64,000 nt of DNA from Microbacterium sp. Se63.02b (GCF_014171575.1 NZ_CP050453.1:3906001-3970000); one strand, 5' to 3'; shown: positions 46,584 through 55,587, counted from the stretch's first letter. The notes: generated from the letters alone by a model not told the origin. Numbers and translations are program-made.

Positions 46584-47246
46584 GTGAGGCGGGTGACCTC
46601 CGCTCGCAGCTACCCCGCGACCATCGCGGCCGCGGTCGAGCACGAGAGCGTCATCCGCAAGTCGCGCTTCCTCACCCGCATCGAACCCGTCTCGTCGGTC
46701 GCACAGGCCGAGGTCGTGATCGCCGGCATCCGCAGGCGCGCGTGGGATGCCAACCACAACTGCACCGCGATGGTCACCGGGCTGCTCGGCGACCAGGCGA
46801 GGTCGTCGGATGACGGGGAGCCGTCGGGGACCGCTGGTGTCCCCATGCTCGAGGTGCTGCGCCGGCGCGAGCTGACCGACGTCGTCGCGGTGGTGACGCG
46901 CTACTTCGGCGGTGTGAAGCTCGGGGCGGGCGGTCTCGTCCGCGCGTACTCCTCGGCGGTGTCGGAGGCTCTCGACCTCGCCGCGCTCGTACGTCGCGCG
47001 GCGCTCCGGCAGGTGACGCTCGAGGTTCCGCATGCCGACGCCGGGCGCTACGACAACCTGCTGCGCGACTGGGCGTCGCATCACGGCGCGACGCTGGGCG
47101 AGCCGACGTACGCGGCGACCGCCACGCTCGAGCTGTGGGCGCCCGAGGCCGAACTCGCTCGCCTCGCCGCCGACCTGGCCGCGGCATCCGCCGGTTCGGT
47201 CGTCCCCGTCATCGGCGTCGAACGCATCGTCGACGTGCCCGACTGA
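46584..47246 (+). CDS. yigZ: YigZ/IMPACT family protein
   Basis: 220 residues (GTG 46584, alternative GTG 46593). The N-terminal UPF0029/IMPACT domain carries KSRFLTRIEPVSSVAQAEVV, ANHNCTAMVTGLLGDQ, SDDGEPSGTAGVPMLEVL and TRYFGGVKLGAGGLVRAYSS; a C-terminal DUF1949 domain follows. The family is linked to translation or ribosome-associated functions, still poorly defined. Starts 22 bp after the aldo/keto reductase stop, so the two may be co-transcribed. Confidence 0.92.
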   Translation: MRRVTSARSYPATIAAAVEHESVIRKSRFLTRIEPVSSVAQAEVVIAGIRRRAWDANHNCTAMVTGLLGDQARSSDDGEPSGTAGVPMLEVLRRRELTDVVAVVTRYFGGVKLGAGGLVRAYSSAVSEALDLAALVRRAALRQVTLEVPHADAGRYDNLLRDWASHHGATLGEPTYAATATLELWAPEAELARLAADLAAASAGSVVPVIGVERIVDVPD

Positions 47247-47323
47247 CCCCTTCCGCGAGCGCTCCGAGCCCACCCATACAGAGCGGCGGATATCCTGGAT
47301 GCCGCGGTCGCGGAGGGAGAGCG

Positions 47324-48243
47324 ATGTTCGACAGTCCGCTCTCGGCCTCGGCCTACGAGATCCTCGGCGTCGACCGCACGGTCGATGACGTCGAGCTGCG
47401 CCGCGCCTACCGTCTGCGGTTGCGCCAGACGCACCCCGACACCGGCGGCGATGCGGCGATCTTCATCCAGGTGCAGCGTGCGTGGGAGCTGATCGGCACC
47501 GTGGAGGGTCGCGCCGCCTACGACCGGCGCACCGGCGTGACCCACGAGACCGGGGCCGGATGGAGCGGGTGGCGACCGCAGGCCGCGCGCACCGACACGC
47601 GTCCACGCGCCCGGTCGTACGGCCACCCAGGCGGCTGGCGCCGCGAGCGCTACCTGGCTCTCATCCGCGAGTGGGCGGGCCGCGGCGTCGACGTGCCCGA
47701 TCCCTACGACCCCGCGATGGTGCGTTCGGCCCCGCGGGATCTGCGCCGCCTCCTCGCCGACGCCCTCGCGGAAGAGGCCACCGCACGGACGGTCTCCGAC
47801 CTGGGCATGGGCTTCACGGTGTGGCACGACGTGGTGGCCGGGGCCACGGCCGACGACAAGCTCGACCATGTGGTGCTCGGCCCCTCCGGTCTGTACGGCG
47901 TGATGTCGGAGGACTTCGGCGGCGTCGTCGGCTTCCGCCGCGGCGAGATCACCGGCCCGAGCCTCGGCACCTGCGCACCCGTCACGGCGGCGCTCGGCCG
48001 CATGCGCACGATCGCGAAGGCGGCGCGGATCAGATTCAGCGGCGCGATCATCGTGCTCCCCGACGACGACCTCGCCCAGGCCGTGACCCCCTGGGAACGA
48101 GCCGTGGCGTCCCGGTCGTCGTCGTGCGCCGGAGCGCCCTCGCGATGGTGCTGCGCCAAGGCGTCCCGCAGGCCAGGGCCATCGGCGGCAACGAGCTGTT
48201 CGACGTGCGCACCCGGCTGCAGCAGACCGTGCGCTTCGTCTGA
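47324..48243 (+). CDS. DnaJ-domain protein with C-terminal NERD-like region (frameshifted near 48090)
   Basis: About 307 residues from ATG 47324. The J domain is complete (SAYEILGVDRTVDDVELRRA, QTHPDTGGD with the HPD motif). A middle linker (about 70-160) is followed by a region with DDKLDHVVLGPSGLYGVMSE, resembling a NERD (nuclease-related) domain. The frame changes near 48090 and ends at QQTVRFV; length 3n+2. It probably recruits an Hsp70 (DnaK) to a specific client; the NERD assignment is tentative. Confidence 0.75.
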
Positions 48244-48260
48244 CGCGTCCCCGGCTCTCC

Positions 48261-48366
48261 CCGACGATTCCCGGACCTGCCGACGAGTCCCGGACCCGCC
48301 GACACTTCCCGACGGATTTGAGGCGAATCCTCGGCATATCGTCGTGTCCTCGGCGAATCGTCGCGG
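48261..48366. repeat. 19-bp period direct repeats in two orientations
   Basis: Three 19-bp units begin CCGACGATTC at 48261, CCGACGAGTC at 48280 and CCGACACTTC at 48299. Two more, at 48329 (CCTCGGCATATCGTCGTGT) and 48348 (CCTCGGCGAATCGTCGCGG), run in the opposite sense and share GAATCGTCG. Related units occur at 541-600. It may be a noncoding repeat or binding array before the Fur-type gene. There is no protein-coding sense here. Confidence 0.5.
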
Positions 48367-48404
48367 TGCGCATCGCCGGCGCGACGACATCCCGGCATGC
48401 TGTT

Positions 48405-48423
48405 CTTTTGAACTATTCAAAAG
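48405..48423 (+). promoter_or_regulatory. palindromic operator before the Fur-type gene
   Basis: CTTTTGAACTATTCAAAAG is a perfect 8-3-8 inverted repeat, 17 bp before the ATG at 48441. It is AT-rich in GC-rich DNA and resembles PerR/FurA-type boxes. A TATGCT (48429-48434) just downstream could be a -10 element. It probably lets the regulator control itself and the catalase gene. Confidence 0.65.
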
Positions 48424-48440
48424 ACGGGTATGCTCGAGAT

Positions 48441-48863
48441 ATGGAGACAGAACTCGACTCGGCGCTTCGCGACGCCGGGCTTCGGGCGACCGCGGGCCGC
48501 GTCGCCGTGCTCGAGGCTCTGGACTCCATGGCCCATACGGATGCGGAGCGGGTCTACCGCAGCGTGTCCGAAGTGCTGCCGACCACGTCGATCCAGTCGG
48601 TGCACAACATCCTCGCGGACCTGACGACGGCGGGACTCATCCGCCGGATCGAACCGGCAGGCTCCGCAGCGCTCTATGAGCGGCGCATCGGCGACAACCA
48701 CCACCACGTCGTCTGCACCTCCTGCGGTGCCGTCGGCGATGTGGACTGCGTCGTCGGCGAGGCGCCGTGCCTCACCCCGTCATCAGCGGGGGGATTCACC
48801 GTCCAGACAGCCGAAGTCACCTTCTGGGGCCTGTGCCCCAGCTGCCAGAACGCCGCGCAGTAG
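48441..48863 (+). CDS. Fur family regulator, FurA/PerR/CatR type
   Basis: 140 residues from ATG 48441. Winged helix (AGLRATAGRVAVLEALDSMA, TSIQSVHNILADLTTAGLIR) and metal-binding half with NHHHVVCTSCGAVGDVDCVV and GLCPSCQNAAQ, i.e. two structural-zinc cysteine pairs. A Fur-type gene directly followed by a catalase is the FurA-KatG/CatR-CatA layout of Actinobacteria, so peroxide-sensing control is likely. A palindrome lies just upstream at 48405-48423. Confidence 0.88.
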   Translation: METELDSALRDAGLRATAGRVAVLEALDSMAHTDAERVYRSVSEVLPTTSIQSVHNILADLTTAGLIRRIEPAGSAALYERRIGDNHHHVVCTSCGAVGDVDCVVGEAPCLTPSSAGGFTVQTAEVTFWGLCPSCQNAAQ

Positions 48864-48927
48864 TCCGGCCGATCACTCCTCCACGAGAGGGGGTGTTCGT
48901 CGCGCCTGCGCGGAGAAGGAGAACACC

Positions 48928-50409
48928 ATGACGAACCCTGCCACCCCGAACCCTGCCGCTCCGACACCCGCCACCACGACGCAGACCGGCACCCCGGTCG
49001 CCAGCGACGCGCACTCCCTGACGGTCGGCGCCGACGGCCCCACCGTGCTCCACGACCGTTACCTGGTCGAGAAGCTCGCCTCGTTCAACCGCGAGCGGGT
49101 GCCGGAGCGCAACCCGCACGCCAAGGGCGGCGGCGCCTTCGGCACGTTCGTCGTCACCGAAGATGTGTCTGCCTACACGCGGGCTGCCGTGTTCCAGCCC
49201 GGAGCCGAGAGCGAGACGCTCATCCGCTTCTCGTCCGTCGCCGGCGAGCAGGGATCCCCCGACACCTGGCGCGATGTGCGCGGCTTCTCGCTGCGCTTCT
49301 ACTCGACAGAGGGCAACCTCGACATCGTCGGCAACAACACCCCGACGTTCTTCCTCCGCGATGCCATGAAGTTCCCGGACTTCATCCACTCGCAGAAGCG
49401 CCTCGGCGACTCCGGTCTCCGCGACGCCGACATGCAGTGGGACTTCTGGACCCTCTCGCCCGAGACCGCCCACCAGGTCACCTACCTCATGGGTGACCGC
49501 GGACTCCCCCGCAGCTGGCGGCACATGAACGGCTACGGCTCGCACACGTACCAGTGGGTGAACGCCGCAGGCGAGCGCTTCTGGGTGCAGTACCACTTCC
49601 TCTCCGCGCAGGGCGTCGAGGCCATGGGCGCCGACGAGGCCGAGCAGCTCGCCGGATCGGATGCCGATCACTACCGTCGCGACCTGTTCGACGCGATCGG
49701 CCGCGGCGAGCACCCGTCGTGGGACATGTACGTGCAGATCATGCCCTACGACGAGGCCAAGGCCTACCGGTTCAACCCGTTCGACCTCACGAAGACCTGG
49801 TCGAAGAAGGACTACCCGCGCATCAAGGTGGGCACGTTCACCCTGAACCGCAATCCGCAGAACTTCTTCGCCGAGATCGAGCAGGCCGCGTTCTCGCCGG
49901 GGAACCAGGTGCCCGGCACCGGGATCTCCCCCGACAAGATGCTGATGGCGCGGGTGTTCGCGTACTCCGATGCGCAGCGCTACCGCATCGGTGCGAACTA
50001 CAACCAGCTTCCGGTGAACCAGCCCCACGCCGCCGAGACCCGCAACTACATGCACGAGGGTCAGATGCAGTACCGCTTCAATCCCGCGGAGCACCGCACG
50101 TACACGCCGAACTCCTACGGTGCGGCCGGCGGTCCGGCAGCGGATCCCGTGGCAGGCGTCGAGGCGAGCTGGGAGGCCGACGGCGAGCTCATGCGCTCGG
50201 CGGCGACCCTGCACGCCGAGGACGACGACTTCGGCCAGGCCGGGACCCTGTATCGCGAGGTCTTCGACGGCGAGCAGCGCGTCCGGTTCCTCGAGACGCT
50301 GACCGGTCAGGGCCGTTCGATCACGATCGACGAGATCCGTGAGCGGTTCTTCCAGTACTGGACGAACGTCGACGCCGAGCTCGGCGCCGCGCTGCGCGAC
50401 CGCGTCTGA
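48928..50409 (+). CDS. katA: monofunctional haem catalase
   Basis: 493 residues from ATG 48928, preceded by AGAAGGAGA. Clade 3-type small-subunit catalase. Catalytic His in ERNPHAKGGGAFG, Asn in FYSTEGNLDIVGNNTPTFF and haem-ligand Tyr in RVFAYSDAQRYRIGANYNQL. It disproportionates hydrogen peroxide to water and oxygen in the cytoplasm. Co-transcribed with the Fur-type regulator 64 bp upstream and closed by a strong terminator. Confidence 0.95.
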   Translation: MTNPATPNPAAPTPATTTQTGTPVASDAHSLTVGADGPTVLHDRYLVEKLASFNRERVPERNPHAKGGGAFGTFVVTEDVSAYTRAAVFQPGAESETLIRFSSVAGEQGSPDTWRDVRGFSLRFYSTEGNLDIVGNNTPTFFLRDAMKFPDFIHSQKRLGDSGLRDADMQWDFWTLSPETAHQVTYLMGDRGLPRSWRHMNGYGSHTYQWVNAAGERFWVQYHFLSAQGVEAMGADEAEQLAGSDADHYRRDLFDAIGRGEHPSWDMYVQIMPYDEAKAYRFNPFDLTKTWSKKDYPRIKVGTFTLNRNPQNFFAEIEQAAFSPGNQVPGTGISPDKMLMARVFAYSDAQRYRIGANYNQLPVNQPHAAETRNYMHEGQMQYRFNPAEHRTYTPNSYGAAGGPAADPVAGVEASWEADGELMRSAATLHAEDDDFGQAGTLYREVFDGEQRVRFLETLTGQGRSITIDEIRERFFQYWTNVDAELGAALRDRV

Positions 50410-50440
50410 CCGACGGCGGCACATCGAGACGCCGCGTTCT

Positions 50441-50483
50441 CGCCGAGACCCCCTCCCGCACCCCGCAGGAGGGGGTCTCGGCG
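50441..50483 (+). terminator. rho-independent-type terminator after katA
   Basis: CGCCGAGACCCCCTCC (50441-50456) pairs perfectly with GGAGGGGGTCTCGGCG (50468-50483), a 16-bp GC-rich stem with an 11-base loop, 32 bp after the catalase stop. It is followed by only two T bases, as is usual for Actinobacteria. Confidence 0.8.
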
Positions 50484-50599
50484 TTCGAGGCGAGCGATCC
50501 CGGCACCCGGGTCATCGGCTTCGGCGTGCTGCGCGGACCCCGCGGCGGGCGAGAGGGCCAAGATGGAGAGGTGGCCGTCCCCTCTCCGACCTGAACCGC

Positions 50600-51370
50600 A
50601 TGCCCGACCCGCAGCACGTGTACGCGGCCGACGGCACCCGCCTCGCGACATACACCTGGGGCGAACTCGACGCGCCCGTCGTGGTGATCGTGCACGGCTT
50701 CGCATCCAACGCGCGTGACAACTGGGTCCTGACCGGCTGGGTGCGCGAGCTGCTTCGCGCCGGGTACCGCGTGCTGGCGCTCGACCAGCGCGGGCACGGG
50801 ATGAGCGAGAAGCCGCACGACCCGGCCGGCTACCGCATCCGGACGCTCGTGACCGATGTCGAGACCGTCATGGACACGTACCTCGTGGATGACGCGGTCT
50901 ACGTCGGGTACTCACTCGGTGCGCGTGTGGGCTGGGAGGTCGTGCGTGAACTCCCGCACCGTATCGGACGCGCGGTGCTCGGCGGCGTGCCCGACGGCAT
51001 CCCGCTCGCCCGGCTCGATCTCGACCAGGTGCGCGCCTACATCGCCGACGGCACCCCGGTCGCCGACCCGACGACGCAGAACTACATCGCCCTGACGGAG
51101 CGGGTGCCGGGGAACGACCTGCAGGCGTTGGTCGCCCTCGCGGAGGGCATGCGATCGTCGGGGATGATCGACCCCGATCCCGCGGATGCGCCGGTCCGAC
51201 CGATCCTCTTCGCCACCGGTTCGAAGGATGCGATCATCGAGGGCTCGCGCGCGTTGGCGGACGCGGCCCCCGACGGTCGCTTCTTCGAGATCCCGAACCG
51301 GAATCACTTCAACGCTCCGGGCTCGCGGGACTTCAAGGAGGCCGCGGTGGCCTTCCTGTCCGAGGGGTAG
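50600..51370 (+). CDS. alpha/beta hydrolase
   Basis: 256 residues from ATG 50600. Standard alpha/beta-hydrolase fold with the oxyanion HGFASNARDNW, strand-turn LDQRGHGMSE, nucleophile Ser in VYVGYSLGARVGWE, and acid/His in the C-terminal region ATGSKDAI and NRNHFNAPG. No lid domain. It could be a carboxylesterase or haloperoxidase-like enzyme; substrate unknown. Convergent with msrA. Confidence 0.88.
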   Translation: MPDPQHVYAADGTRLATYTWGELDAPVVVIVHGFASNARDNWVLTGWVRELLRAGYRVLALDQRGHGMSEKPHDPAGYRIRTLVTDVETVMDTYLVDDAVYVGYSLGARVGWEVVRELPHRIGRAVLGGVPDGIPLARLDLDQVRAYIADGTPVADPTTQNYIALTERVPGNDLQALVALAEGMRSSGMIDPDPADAPVRPILFATGSKDAIIEGSRALADAAPDGRFFEIPNRNHFNAPGSRDFKEAAVAFLSEG

Positions 51371-51383
51371 CGGTCGCCTGGCG

Positions 51384-51926
51384 TCAGACGACGGCTTCGT
51401 CGCGCTTCGGCAGCACCCATCCCGCACGCGGGAAGTGGCAGGTGTAGCCGTTGGGGTACTTGATCAGGTAGTCCTGGTGCTCTTCCTCGGCCCGCCAGAA
51501 CGGGCCGGCCGGCTCGATCGTGGTGACGGCCTTGCCCGGCCACAGACCCGAAGCGTCGACGTCGGCGATCGTGTCGCGGGCGACCGTCTCCTGCTCGGGG
51601 CTGAGCGGGAAGATCGCCGAGCGGTAGCTCGAGCCGATGTCGTTGCCCTGACGGTCCTTCGTCGACGGGTCGTGGATCTGGAAGAAGAACGCGAGGATGT
51701 CGCGGTACGTCGTCTTGGTCGGGTCGAACACGATCTCCACGGCCTCGGCGTGACCGGGGTGGTTGCGGTAGGTCGCGTGGTCGTTCGAGCCGCCGGTGTA
51801 GCCGACGCGGGTGTCGAGCACGCCGGGCTGGCGGCGGATCAGGTCTTCCATGCCCCAGAAACAGCCGCCGGCGAGAACGGCGGTCTCGGTCCCTGGTGTG
51901 CGGGTGATGGTTCCGGTGTCGGTCAT
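51384..51926 (-). CDS. msrA: peptide-methionine (S)-S-oxide reductase
   Basis: 180 residues from ATG 51926. The catalytic Cys sits in AGGCFWGMEDLI, with family motifs VGYTGGSNDHATYR, GHAEAVEIVFDP and IHDPSTKDRQGNDIG. Reduces the S-diastereomer of methionine sulfoxide in proteins using thioredoxin. The start overlaps the msrB stop (ATGA), so both repair enzymes are made together. Full length. Confidence 0.95.
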   Translation of the reverse strand: MTDTGTITRTPGTETAVLAGGCFWGMEDLIRRQPGVLDTRVGYTGGSNDHATYRNHPGHAEAVEIVFDPTKTTYRDILAFFFQIHDPSTKDRQGNDIGSSYRSAIFPLSPEQETVARDTIADVDASGLWPGKAVTTIEPAGPFWRAEEEHQDYLIKYPNGYTCHFPRAGWVLPKRDEAVV

Positions 51927-52411
51927 GACTGCTCCTCGGAGGTGTCGGTGGTCGCGGCGTCTGGTGTCTGTGCGAAGAGGGGGCTGTAGCGACCGTACCC
52001 CTCCTGCTCGAGGTTCTCCGCCGGGACGAAGCGGAGCGCGGCGGAGTTCATGCAGTAGCGCAGTCCTCCCTCGGCGCGGGGGCCGTCGTCGAAGACGTGC
52101 CCGAGGTGGCTGTCGGCGACCGCGGAGCGCGCCTCGGTGCGCTTCATCCACAGCGAGCGGTCGGTCCGCGTGGTCACGGCATCCGCGTCGATCGGCTTGG
52201 TGAAGCTCGGCCACCCGGTGCCGCTGTCGAACTTGTCGGTCGACGAGAACAGCGGCTCGCCGGAGACGACGTCGACGTAGATGCCGTCGTCATGGTTGTT
52301 CCAGTAGGCGTTGCGGAACGGCGGTTCGGTCGCGTCCTGCTGCGTCACCTCGTACTGCAGCGCGGTGAGGCCGCTGACGGCCTCGGGGGTCTTGCCGTAG
52401 TCGTTCGACAT
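51923..52411 (-). CDS. msrB: peptide-methionine (R)-S-oxide reductase
   Basis: 162 residues from ATG 52411. MsrB domain with SGEPLFSSTDKFDSGTGWPS, SHLGHVFDDGP and the catalytic Cys in RYCMNSAALRFVP. The two CxxC pairs that hold zinc in many MsrB proteins are missing (IYVDVVSGEP), so this is a zinc-less form. It reduces the R-diastereomer of methionine sulfoxide. First gene of an msrB-msrA operon. Confidence 0.95.
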   Translation of the reverse strand: MSNDYGKTPEAVSGLTALQYEVTQQDATEPPFRNAYWNNHDDGIYVDVVSGEPLFSSTDKFDSGTGWPSFTKPIDADAVTTRTDRSLWMKRTEARSAVADSHLGHVFDDGPRAEGGLRYCMNSAALRFVPAENLEQEGYGRYSPLFAQTPDAATTDTSEEQS

Positions 52412-52568
52412 GATCTGACTCCTTATCCGACGTCGCTGGCTGCGGCGTCACAGAAGGAGAACCGCGGACGGCGCTGTTTTGGTCCCTCAGGGCTGGGAGC
52501 GCGCTGTGAGTTTCTGCCGAGTCGATAGAGTTGCCTCCGCACCGCACACCGCCCGGGGGGAACCGCTC

Positions 52569-53486
52569 ATGTCCGTAGGACTGCTCGCCGTCGTCGACGA
52601 CATCCTGAGCGCCGCGATGAAGGCCTCGGCCAAGGCGGCGGGCGTCGTGATCGACGACGCCGCGGTCACTCCGCAGTACGTGCAGGGCATCACCCCGGCG
52701 CGCGAGCTGCCGGTGGTCGGCAAGATCGCGCTCGGCTCGCTCGCGAACAAGTTCCTCATCATCATCCCGGCGGCGCTGCTGCTGACCGCGTTCGCGCCGT
52801 GGGTGCTCCCTTATCTGCTGATCCTCGGCGGAGCGTACCTGTGCTTCGAGGGCGCCGAGAAGGTGCTGGAGTGGTTCGGTGTGCAGCACGGCCATGCCGA
52901 TGAGGGCGCCCGCGACGAGAAGAAGCTGGTCCTGGGCGCGGTGCGGACCGACCTGATCCTGTCGACCGAGATCATGCTCATCTCGCTGGCGAGCCTCGAG
53001 AAGGGGCTCGATGTGTGGGCGACCCTCGCCATCCTCGCCGTGATCGCGCTCCTGATGACGGGCGTGGTCTACGGCGCCGTGGCGCTGCTGGTGAAGATCG
53101 ACGACATCGGGCTGAAGATGGCGAAGAACCCGGTGCGACGGGTGCGCCATACCGGCACCAGGATCGTGCGCTCCATGCCCGCGGTGTTCCGCTTCATCAG
53201 TGTGCTCGGCACGGTCGCGATGCTCTGGGTCGGCGGCCACCTCGTGCTCGTGAACCTGGGCGAGGTCGGCTGGCACTTCCCGGTCGATGTGCTGCACGCG
53301 GTGGAGCACGCGCTCCACGGCCTCGGCCCCGTCGTCGTCTGGGTCGTCGACACGATCATCTCCGCGATCGCCGGTCTCATCCTGGGGCTGCTCATCGTCG
53401 GGATCGTGCTGGGTATCGCGAAGCTGTTCGGCAAGGAGCCGAACTTCCACGAGGGCGAGGAATCGCCCACCGACGTACACGTCTGA
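52569..53486 (+). CDS. DUF808 (YedI-like) membrane protein
   Basis: 305 residues from ATG 52569. The soluble N-terminus (VDDILSAAMKASAKAAGVVI) contains the typical DDAAVTPQYVQG motif, followed by several membrane helices (ANKFLIIIPAALLLTAFAPW; AILAVIALLMTGVVYGAVAL; SVLGTVAMLWVGGHLVLVNL; AIAGLILGLLIVGIVLGIAK). The family is widespread and of unknown function. Convergent with the HNH gene. Confidence 0.85.
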   Translation: MSVGLLAVVDDILSAAMKASAKAAGVVIDDAAVTPQYVQGITPARELPVVGKIALGSLANKFLIIIPAALLLTAFAPWVLPYLLILGGAYLCFEGAEKVLEWFGVQHGHADEGARDEKKLVLGAVRTDLILSTEIMLISLASLEKGLDVWATLAILAVIALLMTGVVYGAVALLVKIDDIGLKMAKNPVRRVRHTGTRIVRSMPAVFRFISVLGTVAMLWVGGHLVLVNLGEVGWHFPVDVLHAVEHALHGLGPVVVWVVDTIISAIAGLILGLLIVGIVLGIAKLFGKEPNFHEGEESPTDVHV

Positions 53487-53494
53487 ACCGGGCG

Positions 53495-53567
53495 CGCGCT
53501 CACGCCCAAGCCCACGCGCACACGCACACGCACACGCACGCGCTGACGCTCACGCGCAAGCTCACGC
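53495..53567. repeat. CACACG/CTCACG low-complexity stretch
   Basis: Short direct repeats of CACGC, CACACG and GCTCACG fill the gap between the DUF808 and HNH genes. The strand alternates purine and pyrimidine (CACACG runs), a sequence type with Z-DNA tendency and prone to slippage. No gene or terminator is clear within it. Confidence 0.7.
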
Positions 53568-54916
53568 TCACGCCGCGATGTCGTAGCGCGCCCTGCCCCG
53601 AGCCTCGGTCTGCGGTCGGGGTCGACGTTCGGCGGCGGGATCAGCCACACCCGCGCGGCGAACCCGCATCCCTCGATCCTGATCTCCCAGTCGTTGTCGT
53701 GGATGCGGTGGTGACAGCTCTCGCAGAGCAGCACACCGTTGCCGAGGTCGGTCGGTCCGGCGTCGCGCTGCCACCAACGCAGATGATGTGCCCTGGTCAT
53801 CTGCGGAGGCAGTCCGCACATCACGCACCCGCCGTCGCGCTCCACGAGCGCCAGCCGCTGGGCTCGGGTGAACAGGCGCTTCTCGCGGCCCCACTCGAGG
53901 ATCTCGCCGCCACCGCCGAGGACAGCCGGGATGATGCCCCCGCCGGCCGCCATCCGACGACACGCGGAGATGCTGACCGGCTCATCGACACCGTCGACCG
54001 TCGCGAAGCCGGTGCCGGCGGTCAGGTCGTCGAGCCCGACGCGCACCACGACGGTCGCGCCGGACACCGGAAGCCCGCCGTTGTCGCATCCGCTCACGTG
54101 CGCGCAGATCTCGGCGAGCGCATCGGCCTGCAGCATCGCGACCGTGCGCCGGTCGGCATCCGGCGCCTCGGGATCGAGCACGTGCGATCGCGCCTGGAAC
54201 GTCGCACTGACGTACGCCTGGATCGCGGCCTTCACGGGTGCGCCGGAGGCGACATCGGTCTGCAACGTCAGATGCAGCGATCCGTCGCGCTCGAACATCG
54301 TCAGAGACCGCCGGGACCGCGCCTCGTCTTCACGCGGGGCCACACCGTCGGGGTCGAGCCAGGCCTCTGCGTGCACGACAAGCTTGCGCACGTCGTCGAG
54401 CGACAGGCCCGCCGCCCTGTCGACCAGGAGGCGCTCGGCCTCCCGATCCGCTCGATGTCGACCTTCAGCCGCGCACGGTCGAGCAGGGTGACGATCAATG
54501 CCGCCGCTGCCGCGCTGAGCGCCCCCCTCGCCGATCGCGCGCTGCACCTCGGGATACCGTGGCGGCAGCGCCTCGCCGATGAGGTTCGCCCGCGGCGCCG
54601 TCGCCTCACCCACCTTCACCAGTCGGGCCGCATCACCCGTGGATCCGCCCGTCGTCGCGGCGATCATGGTGGCCGGGCTGCGGAAGCCCTGTTCCTTCGC
54701 CAGGCTCGCCGCCCCCAGCTCGGGCCGGGATTCCCGCGCGATGCTCGCTGCCAGCTCGGCGTGGATGCCGTCGAGCCGACGCTGCACCAGTCCCATCGCG
54801 CTGTGGGCCTCGAGCAGTTGCGCCCGGGAGAACTCGGCCGCGTTCCCGGCATCGGCCCATGCGCTCTCGAGGCGCTCCACAGCCTCGAGAAGCGGGGTCA
54901 GATGCGGGTTCGCCAT
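53568..54916 (-). CDS. 13E12-family DUF222/HNH endonuclease (frameshifted)
   Basis: About 450 residues. N-terminal DUF222 (MANPHLTPLLEAVERLESAW ... GFRSPATMIAATTGG) and C-terminal HNH nuclease (VMCGLPPQMTRAHHLRWWQR, LLCESCHHRIHDNDWEI). The natural ending GRARYDIAA at 53568 is reached after a frame change near 53610; two more lie near 54520 and 54450. It starts 11 bp below a degenerate SOS box. The family is multicopy in Actinobacteria and often DNA-damage inducible; whether it acts as a mobile or self-limiting nuclease is unknown. Confidence 0.85.
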
Positions 54917-54926
54917 GCTCCCAGTT

Positions 54927-54942
54927 TAGAACATATCTTCGA
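54927..54942 (-). promoter_or_regulatory. degenerate LexA (SOS) box
   Basis: On the minus strand TCGAAGATATGTTCTA matches the actinobacterial LexA consensus TCGAACATATGTTCGA at 14 of 16 positions. It lies 11 bp before the HNH gene start. Homologous 13E12 genes in mycobacteria carry such boxes, so DNA-damage induction is likely here. Confidence 0.6.
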
Positions 54943-55057
54943 TATTCTGGAGGGTGCGGAACCCGAGGTTCCGGCATCCTGCTAGCGTCGGCGATGCGCA
55001 CCCGAAGCGCGGCAGCACGATGCGCACCCCGTGCAGCAGAAGAGAGACCACCCGCCG

Positions 55058-55583
55058 ATGACAGACGTCCGAATCAGGGATGCCGAGACCGCCGACCTCG
55101 ACACGATCACCGCGATCCACAACCACGCCGTGCTGCACACCACCGCGATCTGGAACGAGGATGCGGTCGACCTCGCCGACCGCATCGCCTGGCTCGCCGA
55201 CCGCACCTCCCGCGGCTACCCGGTGATCGTCGCGACCGACGATTCGGGCGTGCTGGGCTACGCGTCATACGCGCAGTGGCGTCCGCACAGCGGCTACCGG
55301 CACGGTCGAGCACTCCGTGTACGTCCTCGACGGCCAGCAGGGCCGCGGCATCGGCACCGCGCTGATGGCCGCACTCGTCGAGCGCGCCCGCGCCGCCGGG
55401 ATGCACGTCATGATCGCCGGCATCGAGAGCGGGAACGCCGCCTCGATCGCCCTCCACGAACGCCTGGGCTTCGTCGAGGTCGGGCGGATGCCGCAGGTCG
55501 GTGCCAAGTTCGGGCGCTGGCTCGACCTGAGCATGCTGCAGCTCGTGCTCGACGACCGCCCTTCGCCCGACCCCGCAGCCTGA
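55058..55583 (+). CDS. GNAT N-acetyltransferase, phosphinothricin-type (frameshifted near 55300)
   Basis: About 176 residues from ATG 55058. The start MTDVRIRDAETADLDTITAI, acetyl-CoA site GQQGRGIGTALMAALVERAR and the AGIESGNAASIALHERLGFV segment are typical of Pat/Bar-like acetyltransferases, which acetylate phosphinothricin or related amino acids. The frame changes near 55300, where TACCGGCACGG would read correctly with two further bases. It is followed by pnuC after five bases. Confidence 0.85.
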
Positions 55584-55587
55584 CCCG

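Noticed and set aside
45294..47273. 659-codon minus-strand frame opposite the aldo/keto reductase and YigZ genes
   Set aside because: The plus-strand genes have intact family motifs; the minus frame does not.
54927..54942. Insertion element near the HNH gene
   Set aside because: The 13E12 genes are multicopy but no transposase, terminal repeat or target duplication is seen here.
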